From Metaphire vulgaris (Eukaryota; Annelida; Clitellata; Crassiclitellata; Megascolecidae), in NCBI GenBank assembly GCA_018105865.1, contig CM030835.1, forward strand, positions 22,490,934 to 22,554,933: a stretch of DNA of 64,000 nt. The letters run 5' to 3'. Under the pieces are notes generated by a model. The model saw nothing but the letters and a program-made list of their open reading frames with translations. It made no database searches and was not told the DNA's origin. The position numbers were made by a program, and so were the translations under genes. Of the stretch, positions 63,101 through 64,000 are shown piece after piece (positions within the stretch are counted from its first letter, which is position 1; every line of letters begins with the position of its first letter).

Positions 63101-63742
63101 ATGGACGATAAATTAATTTTTGAATTGAATTTTTTTGAATTTTTTGGATTTTTTTTTAAATTTTGAAGATCAAGAAGTGTAAGAAGATAGGGAATGTCTA
63201 ATACTTTAATAAGTGTGTGCTAGTACTCTGATAATACAAATCCATGGTCCTTTAAACCGTAATTACTACATGTATTTCGATTCCCTCGTATTTGTATTAG
63301 AACGCACAGCAACTGCTAGACATTATTCATATGCTAATAAAATTGATGATTCGGGTTAAATCATAAATTATTGCAGTTGTGGTTCGTATTGATTCCAAAC
63401 TGAAACATATAAACCACTTGAAAACGAAAGAAACTTCAGCTCATATTGTTACCTTTATTAACAATATTTACAATGAAATACATGGAGTTAAATATGAACA
63501 CCCATTGAATGAGATGCTTCAACTGAAGTTAATTGGAGCCAAACAACGTCAGGACGTTTCACTCTATTTCCTCTGTAATCAGTCGGAAGAAGTCGATCGT
63601 CTCGAGAAAATGGCTAAAGACGGGCGATTGAAGGAATTTGCTGAATCCTTCTTTAATCAATTAAAAAGAATTCAAGAGGAGATCAAAGTAACGCTTAAAT
63701 GGACGCCAGATATTTTTACCAGAAGTCGTGCATTGATCCAAG
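37782..63742 (+). CDS. CARD-CARD-TRADD-N-like repeat gene (multi-exon, 3' incomplete)
   Basis: Proposed joined exons: 37,782-37,809; 39,152-39,211; 39,340-39,609; 40,005-40,310; 40,680-41,039; 51,552-51,638; 53,982-54,056; 57,825-57,899; 59,690-59,995; 60,800-61,105; 63,377-63,742. Every junction is phase 1 with GT/AG borders. The joined frame has no stop over 2,239 nt (746 codons plus one base). Order: short N-terminus, CARD, CARD, TRADD-N-like domain, three basic/Ser-rich linkers, CARD, CARD, TRADD-N-like domain. No NACHT, caspase or death domain is seen inside the window. CARDs mediate homotypic assembly in apoptotic and inflammatory signalling, so an adaptor or scaffold role is inferred. 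Alternatively these could be two neighbouring paralogous genes; the open, phase-matched linkers favour one gene. The first two exons are the least certain. Confidence 0.68.
38200..38411. mobile_element. hAT-type MITE, 212 bp, in intron 1
   Basis: Ends are CAGGTCCGCCGAGGGG and the inverted CAGGGCCGCCGAGAGAAA. A perfect 8-bp duplication GAGTATTG flanks it (38,192-38,199 and 38,412-38,419). It is GC-rich and contains GACAAGCAAAAAAGGTCGCC. Confidence 0.87.
38880..39003. mobile_element. hAT-like end fragment in intron 1
   Basis: AGGCCTGGAATCTAGATAAA and CACTG at 39,003 match the right-end type of 11,230-11,597. The opposite end was not found. Confidence 0.4.
39152..39211 (+). CDS. Exon 2 (candidate linker exon, 20 codons)
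   Basis: It is preceded by TTTTTTTTGGTTATACAG and followed by GTTAGA. Its length of 60 bp keeps phase 1 on both sides. It encodes SNSSEERTLSSRLRDFNVE after the shared codon. The DxxSS start resembles the beginning of the later CARD exon at 59,690 (DNDSS), which has an extra N-terminal stretch at the same place, suggesting this linker is fused to the CARD exon in the second module. Confidence 0.45.
39340..39609 (+). CDS. Exon 3: first CARD (CARD-a)
   Basis: Bounded by the acceptor TTTTGAATTTAG and the donor GTAAGA; 270 bp, phase 1-1. It encodes PEVDYLSMKNQRDKLIEIME through QTHLVNYINSNG. The six-helix CARD pattern is visible: an L-x-D-x-L-like helix, IEEIRNAPARRRKNEMILDF (helix 3-4) and LSESFQTHLVNYI (helix 6). 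It is homologous to the exon at 59,690 (ARRRKNEMIL versus ARKKNELII, QTHLVNY versus QTHLVKY). Its helix 4 with an R-x-x-K-N signature is typical of CARDs in NLR-type and adaptor proteins. Confidence 0.8.
40005..40310 (+). CDS. Exon 4: second CARD (CARD-b)
   Basis: Acceptor GCTGATTTTTCAG, donor GAG|GTAAAT; 306 bp, phase 1-1. The product reads LTEREHEILNDNEEQLTEIL, DTCELLHKLCARQVINVKQR, then TRNEALLGMIRRLSKTSY and CLKETLQTHIADILENGG. This is a clear CARD profile: the N-terminal helix with a conserved N-x-x-x-L, LxxxLxxxxVI in helix 2-3, RNEALLxxI in helix 4 and QTHIADIL in helix 6. Its partner is the exon at 60,800, of identical length. Confidence 0.85.
40520..40595. repeat. (GTA)n microsatellite in intron 4
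   Basis: Impure GTAGTA run with CAA and TTT interruptions. Confidence 0.85.
40680..41039 (+). CDS. Exon 5: TRADD-N-like domain
   Basis: Acceptor CATTTTTGTAG, donor CAAA|GTTAGT, 360 bp, phase 1-1. If unspliced, a TAG follows two codons later; the spliced model is preferred because the homologous exon at 63,377 ends at the equivalent codon with GTATTA. The product has an N-terminal helical half (NEFTNLLMQRNVSAEQAN), a central strand (GQSIVIYICCRTEDELDRV) and an amphipathic helix (MKNFLQQLFNLLT) before a last strand (VLSVKIYEND). This alternation resembles the TRADD N-terminal (TRAF2-binding) domain fold; the family assignment is tentative. Confidence 0.68.
41040..41630. other. Intronic AT-rich DNA
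   Basis: No exon or element recognised between exon 5 and the inverted-repeat element at 41,631. Confidence 0.4.
41631..42038. mobile_element. MITE with GGGGCTGT ends, 408 bp
   Basis: Ends CGGGGCTGTCCACTAATTAT and (inverted) GGGGCTGTTCATTAATTACG form imperfect terminal inverted repeats, flanked by TA on both sides. TTGTTGACGTCAA-like blocks lie inside. A half copy with GGGGCTGTCCATAAATACCG lies at 52,034. The end type suggests a TA-inserting superfamily; the assignment is tentative. Confidence 0.65.
42514..42636 (-). CDS. Possible terminal exon of an antisense gene
   Basis: On the minus strand the acceptor TTTTTCTCATTTTCAG ends at 42,637. It is followed by an open frame of 40 codons: GAPLSRRRFKANNSNPGDS, SDDEEGMIAEEITTSEF, LLNK, stop. 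The stop codon sits in AACAAATAAAAG, so the AATAAA polyadenylation hexamer overlaps it. The composition (basic, then acidic Asp/Glu patch) is protein-like and no other frame is open. Upstream exons were not identified, and it lies antisense in an intron of the CARD gene. It could be part of an unrecognised mobile element. Confidence 0.35.
   Translation of the reverse strand, partial: GAPLSRRRFKANNSNPGDSSDDEEGMIAEEITTSEFLLNK
42714..43104 (-). mobile_element. LINE family B 3' end, inverted
   Basis: (CAAT)n then CAACTTCTATGGCGCCACTA and TGCCCAGGGCATCAGCCGAT are the reverse complement of the family B 3' end at 5,930-5,998. The upstream part matches the reverse transcriptase C-terminus seen at 5,640-5,880. 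It is 5'-truncated. Confidence 0.82.
43105..43262. repeat. Partial third copy of the duplicated intron sequence
   Basis: GCAAAGAGACTTTGATAGCT, ACCAATGGACATAATG and TCAGTGTGCTGATATTT match 58,370-58,550 and, more loosely, 54,540-54,960. The match stops at 43,262, where GC-rich DNA begins. Confidence 0.6.
43265..44160. other. GC-rich insert with internal tandem similarity
   Basis: It is sharply GC-richer than its surroundings and long frames are open on both strands (43,247-43,606 minus, 43,673-44,188 plus). Near 43,795-43,955 a unit of about 80 bp with GACGGCGGTTCCGTCTC, CTTCAGC and TCACC-like parts is repeated two to three times. On the minus strand the repeats read KLKEETEPPSRRDRH and QLKEETGLPSS-like segments. 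I recognise no family; a retroelement gag-like or 5'-UTR origin is possible. Confidence 0.4.
44161..45009. other. 5' flank of LINE family D with YY1-like site
   Basis: GC-moderate DNA between the GC-rich insert and the LINE coding region. CAAGATGGCTGCCGC at about 44,874 matches the core of the YY1 site known from L1 5' UTRs and promoters. A minus-strand frame of 89 codons (44,726-44,995) is open but shows no domain. This may be the LINE 5' UTR. Confidence 0.4.
45078..46634 (+). CDS. LINE family D: N-terminal region and APE endonuclease
   Basis: A frame of 518 codons. The first 110 residues are basic with Cys/His (CTCDHSRYRRSCDHQ), possibly a nucleic-acid-binding region. The endonuclease follows: FGVFNARSIANK, AAIVETWHF, VVVLYRPGSQRA, LLGDLNLHLDTPDDP, HSAGHTLDVIITR and LSDHSLITAAL, containing the expected catalytic blocks. 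After SHFKVNDFAF the T11 run shifts the frame, adding a spurious C-terminus (FFYGEDCSNS); the real continuation is FFTEKIARIREQTS in the next frame. No separate ORF1 is seen. Confidence 0.82.
   Translation: MLTRDLLLCLKSSRVTLDASVRHTIAQLRLARRGCRAGKNRRRRPTLHSSYAYPQAQQVACTCDHSRYRRSCDHQLIPIIIGNRARNRAVSPHFHNEALAKKRSLTPIRRISNSDMHSKFGVFNARSIANKFLSISSWIVDQDLCFAAIVETWHFSSDSPDLLACAPSGYSFMECARPTHDDTYIVTNHGGVCLFYRATYKARRIDTPIYPTFEHLCVHLDGGGLNLLVVVLYRPGSQRATDCFLNDIADLLERVVTFMAPLMLLGDLNLHLDTPDDPLSAKFVSLLDIYSLKQRIYSPTHSAGHTLDVIITRQDVDVINLCVDPPGILSDHSLITAALRRSDRDNHTRARCVQRRSWRQFDIDAFSSDLHQLVESVIQSPVPDVNGLFSLYDTAMRNLIDKHAPLRTVQTSRRHSAPWFDEDCRAAKAKRRQLERHYRRLLTPDTLEAWRIHSKIVRQLFQDKFKQYWTREIQSCGGNSRAIWAKVDRLAKPPPTSVSHFKVNDFAFFFYGEDCSNS
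46610..47424 (+). CDS. LINE family D: reverse transcriptase, first half
   Basis: It continues the protein as TEKIARIREQTSNAPEVEIV. Blocks: PNKQCSLDPIPTWLLREVA, AIVLPRLKKPTLDPGDLKSF, FRPISNLSFVSKLVERTV, HQSAYRRFHSTETAVIKV, LLDLSSAFDTVDHDILLRVL and SVPQGSSLGPIAF. The first catalytic Asp of the reverse transcriptase lies in DLSSAFDT. A T6 run at 47,414-47,419 throws it out of frame just at the second active-site box, producing a false HHIFC-stop. Confidence 0.82.
47413..48277 (+). CDS. LINE family D: reverse transcriptase, active-site box to C-terminus
   Basis: Reads IIFFADDKQIYDNV (an F-ADD form of the YADD box), LQLNASKTELAWFGSHAN, LSRLDYCNSVLAGLPKST, QRVQNAAARLVLDLKPRDHV, ELHWLPVQSRIQHKL, YAGPHAWNALPPALRSI and FRKNLKTHLFNCAYNN before the stop at 48,277. 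All C-terminal blocks of L2-like elements are present and uninterrupted. Confidence 0.83.
48433..48498. repeat. Inverted copy of a 64-bp repeat in the CARD gene 5' flank
   Basis: GTTGAGGGTGAAATCTGTAT with GCATCTCATAGAAATACGCC is the reverse complement of 37,682-37,745 with very few differences. Confidence 0.75.
48597..48958. mobile_element. hAT-like element with GTAGTC/GTAACT ends
   Basis: GAGCGGCGTAGTCAGGAATT at the left and (inverted) GAGTGCCGTAACTAGGGAGG at the right resemble the CAGTGGCGTAGCCA end family. No clear target duplication. Confidence 0.45.
48959..50189. other. Intronic DNA with C/T-rich block and a solitary hAT end
   Basis: 48,990-49,230 is pyrimidine- and CG-rich. AGGCCTGTATAAAACACTG at about 49,417-49,435 is a solitary hAT right end of the 11,230 family. 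The rest shows no exon or domain. Confidence 0.38.
50190..50745 (+). mobile_element. LINE C-terminal fragment split by another LINE 3' end
   Basis: The plus strand reads VRNEAIRQQTGATETI, then across a frameshift WFGHVKIMDNNRWAYKALY and LDGDRGRGRPRKRWI. After an interruption it continues NIKEDLEAKNMLIVEGCRLA and QDRAKWKCFV, followed by a GATGATGAT/GACGACGAC tail (50,746-50,785). WxGHVxRM ... GRGRPRKRW is the C-terminal block of RTE/jockey-like reverse transcriptases. The interruption at about 50,422-50,602 is an inverted LINE 3' end with an AATAAT-type tail and CTTCTATAGTACC. Confidence 0.68.
51077..51150. repeat. (TTA)n microsatellite
   Basis: Pure TTA run. Confidence 0.95.
51552..51638 (+). 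CDS. Exon 6: linker exon, 29 codons
   Basis: Acceptor TTTTACTGCAG, donor TTTGGAA|GTTAGT, 87 bp, phase 1-1. Encodes MKELKNKGTEGDSSF and a Ser/Thr-rich end (SKEDSTSSSKFG). It is low-complexity and likely a disordered linker. It is separated from exon 5 by 10.5 kb of mobile DNA. Phase and splice signals support it; no domain is recognised. Confidence 0.6.
51640..52310. other. Intron 6 DNA with half a GGGGCTGT element
   Basis: GGGGCTGTCCATAAATACCG at about 52,034 and nearby GTGTGACGACGGGGGTGGAG resemble the left half of the 41,631 MITE type. No right end is found. No exon recognised. Confidence 0.4.
52476..52850. repeat. GC-rich minisatellite in intron 6
   Basis: About six degenerate units, each with GTAGGCCCTACTGGGGCGCA-like and CCTCCCGTCGGAGACCAAGCC-like halves. 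The upstream DNA (52,320-52,420) resembles 18,960-19,080. Just downstream CCCCTTTGGG (about 52,855) and CCCAAAGGGG (about 52,890) form a small hairpin. Open frames here are repeat artefacts. Confidence 0.75.
53528..53612. mobile_element. piggyBac-like right end (solitary)
   Basis: Two palindromes, GGACGTCATCTGACGTCC and GGACGTCAGTTGACGTCC, each followed by CTAGCGC, end in GCTCAACGTGTTAA. Inverted, the terminus reads TTAACACGTTGAGCGC, which resembles piggyBac-type ends with a TTAA target. No left end was found. Confidence 0.45.
53982..54056 (+). CDS. Exon 7: 25-codon linker, copy 1
   Basis: Acceptor GTCGATTATTTCAG, donor GCCG|GTGAGG, 75 bp, phase 1-1. Encodes WFKNTFSFGRSDDSKRKI and DNIQYA. 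It is a basic, Ser-rich segment with TFSF and SKRKIDN motifs. Exon 8 is its duplicate: 16 of 24 residues are identical while frame and splice sites are kept, which argues that both are used. Confidence 0.68.
54513..54625 (-). mobile_element. LINE family A-like 3' stub in unit A
   Basis: GTAAGTAAGTAAGCAAGCAA then GAAATCTTGTGAATTAGC and GCGCTTTCGAAGG are a diverged reverse-complement 3' end of LINE family A. The counterpart in unit B begins at about 58,262. Confidence 0.6.
54626..54842. mobile_element. 217-bp inverted-repeat MITE with 9-bp target duplication
   Basis: The left end AGTTCACCGACATTTGCGCG and the inverted right end GCGGTGACCCGTCAAATGCG, continuing into ACGACATT-AGCGC-like DNA, are imperfect inverted repeats of about 35 bp. 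TGCAACGGT flanks both sides (54,617-54,625 and 54,843-54,851). Unit B has the empty site, with one TGCAACGGT at about 58,437-58,445. The middle holds degenerate CCCTAA-like repeats. A 9-bp duplication suggests a Mutator-like element. Confidence 0.8.
55060..55375 (+). mobile_element. Internally deleted RTE-like element, 5' part (unit A)
   Basis: IGTWDVRSL-like reading (the TWNVRSL start of the endonuclease) passes within about 100 codons into YAGHIMRGSAGYMSLIIIKG, the C-terminal WxGHIxRG block. The middle of the protein is thus deleted. It resumes at 57,267 with RGRPRRGWMDEFFDWT-like coding after the inserted element. The same deletion is in unit B, so it predates the duplication. Confidence 0.68.
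55716..55981. mobile_element. hAT-like MITE with GTAGCCA ends (nested)
   Basis: Left end CAGTGGTGTAGCCAAAGAGG; inverted right end AGTGGCGTAGCCAAGATTTT. It contains CGTTTTTTGCTTGTCAGG, the recurrent internal motif. Its interior resembles the first 120 bp of the element at 22,906. The target duplication is unclear. Confidence 0.7.
56408..57033. mobile_element. TAGGGTTGCC-end hAT-like element, 626 bp (nested)
   Basis: Left end TAGGGTTGCCAGATATCC; inverted right end TAGGGTTGCCAGATCTCC. A perfect 8-bp duplication CGTCAGCG flanks it (56,400-56,407 and 57,034-57,041). Near its right end ATACGGGAG recurs several times. A CAGTGGCGTAGCCAGG end starts at 56,534 inside it, with no matching right end. 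Confidence 0.85.
57267..57440 (+). mobile_element. RTE-like element, 3' part (unit A)
   Basis: Continues the interrupted element: GTRxRGRPRRGWMDEFFDWT and MTVNHLRE-like translation, the C-terminal RGRPRxRWxD block. The matching part in unit B is 59,275-59,455. Confidence 0.62.
57825..57899 (+). CDS. Exon 8: 25-codon linker, copy 2
   Basis: Acceptor CGAATGTTTTCAG, donor GCCG|GTAATG, 75 bp, phase 1-1. Encodes RFRKTFSFRRSNVSKRKI and DNVEYA. It is the tandem-duplicated counterpart of exon 7 inside the 57,607-59,625 unit. RRSN and SKRK look like possible basophilic kinase sites, which is speculation. Confidence 0.68.
58625..58968 (+). mobile_element. Internally deleted RTE-like element, 5' part (unit B)
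   Basis: Aligns with 55,060-55,375: LQKDLENHLDGQDNKRQS and LGRPHHEG-like frames correspond to QKDFENQLDGQNNKRQS and AGHIMRG in unit A, with frameshifts. It is interrupted by the SINE and resumes at 59,275. Confidence 0.65.
58969..59274 (+). mobile_element. tRNA-derived SINE inserted in unit B
   Basis: The A-box TAGCAGAATGG (58,983-58,993) and the B-box GGTTCAACTCC (59,033-59,043) lie 40 bp apart as in a tRNA. They are followed by the family core AAGGTCGACTCAGCCTT (59,056-59,072) and a CTTTACTTTTTTACTTTA tail. Imperfect duplications GGGAGAATTGAA (58,957-58,968) and GGAAGAATGGAA (59,275-59,286) flank it. Unit A lacks it. Confidence 0.82.
59690..59995 (+). CDS. Exon 9: third CARD (CARD-a, second module)
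   Basis: Acceptor TTTCAATTACAG, donor GGAA|GTAAGA, 306 bp, phase 1-1. The first 14 codons (NDSSISQEPPSQPH) form a linker, then the CARD: DRHYEFLVDRMFPDFVLYKK, TQIYAIEKKETARKKNELII and ALDKSDQTHLVKYLKNDG. Conserved with exon 3 at helix 4 (ARKKNEL) and helix 6 (QTHLVKY). Confidence 0.82.
59996..60799. other. Intron 9 without recognised features
   Basis: AT-rich intron between the second-module CARD exons. No element ends, exons or tandem repeats recognised. Confidence 0.5.
60800..61105 (+). CDS. Exon 10: fourth CARD (CARD-b, second module)
   Basis: Acceptor TTTTAAATTTCAG, donor GGAG|GTATGC, 306 bp, phase 1-1. The product reads WPITNKETLIIQSNHEAFVD, DDLIGLLYQTGAINKQRRDF, EKNEALLEILKG and CRIADILEKGG. 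It matches exon 4 in length, WPxT start, NEALL and IADILExGG end. It has the CARD pattern throughout. Confidence 0.82.
61106..61579. other. Intron 10 start with element fragments
   Basis: About 61,170-61,250 is an inverted LINE/SINE 3' end (GCGCAGTAACATAGCATAAC) of the family seen at 35,045. From 61,255, GGGCGTCCACAGAAATTTTT and AACTTTTTTGCTTGTTAGTC belong to eroded hAT-like DNA with the recurrent internal motif. Confidence 0.42.
61580..61729. mobile_element. hAT-like left end, truncated
   Basis: CAGTGGCGTAACTAGGGGAT at 61,580 begins an element of the GTAGCC/GTAACT end type. It contains GGCGACGACCTTTTTTTG and TTCGTCAGC, the recurrent motif, and is cut where the next LINE begins. Confidence 0.5.
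61730..62870 (-). mobile_element. LINE family E (L2-like) reverse-transcriptase fragment
   Basis: On the minus strand from high to low coordinate: LLDPLPTWLLQKC, VVRPRLKASMLDP, SYRPISNLSFLS (62,526-62,870), LASLDLTAAFDSVDHTILLT, ISGVPHGSVLGPLLF, HHTYADDCQVYLAT with an intact YADD box (61,909-62,427), and LLLNPSKKKFIWFA, RLLGVTLDTSLFFADHI (61,725-61,991). Frameshifts separate the parts and both ends are missing. It lies in intron 10, antisense to the CARD gene. Confidence 0.85.
62880..63170 (+). mobile_element. LINE 3' end, plus strand
   Basis: LDIFRRHLKTHLFHP and stop is the conserved C-terminus of L2/CR1-type proteins (FRxxLKTxLF). A 3' UTR and a (TTGAATTTT)-like tail follow. It is placed head-to-head with family E, so two LINE pieces meet at about 62,875. 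Confidence 0.68.
63171..63376. other. End of intron 10
   Basis: AT-rich DNA with no recognised element up to the acceptor of exon 11. Confidence 0.5.
63377..63742 (+). CDS. Exon 11: second TRADD-N-like domain
   Basis: Acceptor AATTATTGCAG, donor CAAG|GTATTA, 366 bp, phase 1-1. The product contains HIVTFINNIYNEIHGVKYEH, GAKQRQDVSLYFLCNQSEEV, DRLEKMAKDGRLKEFAESFF and IKVTLKWTPDIF. It is homologous to exon 5 (I/L-x-LYFLC versus IVIYICC, the following EMKNFLQQLF-type helix, and a last strand). The open donor shows the gene continues to the right of the window. Confidence 0.72.
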
Positions 63743-64000
63743 GTATTATATTGACTATCTGTACATACTGTATAATCACAGGTAATAGCTGCGATGTAAT
63801 GTGATGCAATTATACAACATATTATTTAAACGCCTCATCTCGATCAAAACTCAAAAAGGTTCCAACTAAGATTACTTTGAACGGAAAGTGGTAGATGTTC
63901 AAGCACTTGAGCTTTCTAGTTGTTATCATTCGTATTTAATAGCTGTTATGTAATGCATTAGAATGTACTCTAACTCGTCATTTATAAAATGCCTCTTCTG
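63743..64000. other. Start of intron 11
   Basis: Begins with donor GTATTA. No exon recognised before the window ends. Confidence 0.5.

Overview
The window is animal (metazoan) DNA, most likely from a marine invertebrate; the sequence does not fix the phylum. Evidence is the small coding exons with GT/AG splice sites, large AT-rich introns, many microsatellites, and a dense mixture of non-LTR retrotransposons (L2/CR1-like, Rex1/CR1-like, RTE-like), tRNA-derived SINEs and hAT-type cut-and-paste elements. No rRNA or CRISPR array was seen, and the only tRNA-like sequences are SINE heads.

From 1 to about 37,300 I see only mobile elements, their remnants, simple repeats and unassigned AT-rich DNA. 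Landmarks are several hAT-type elements with recognisable 8-bp target duplications, an element carrying a perfect 65-nt palindrome (12,195-12,259), three minus-strand copies of one L2-like LINE (the longest at 27,075-30,560, with a 2A-like NPGP motif before its endonuclease), and a 1.36-kb fold-back structure (31,596-32,956).

From 37,782 to the right edge there is one plausible host gene on the plus strand. It has eleven proposed coding exons: a nine-codon start exon, a short linker exon, CARD, CARD, a TRADD-N-like exon, three short Ser/Lys/Arg-rich linker exons, then a second CARD, CARD, TRADD-N-like set. Every internal exon starts and ends in phase 1, the joined frame is open for 746 codons, and the last exon ends in a phase-1 donor, so the gene continues beyond the window. 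By domain content it resembles a death-fold signalling scaffold of innate immunity or cell death; this function is inferred.

The introns of that gene hold most of the right half's mobile DNA: a nearly complete L2-like LINE (45,010-48,366) disrupted by two homopolymer frameshifts, GC-rich minisatellites, and a tandem duplication (53,739-57,606 and 57,607-59,625) that made two copies of a 75-bp linker exon. Comparing the two copies dates later insertions: a 217-bp inverted-repeat element and a 1.9-kb element in the first copy, and a SINE in the second. A possible minus-strand terminal exon (42,514-42,636) lies in the large intron.
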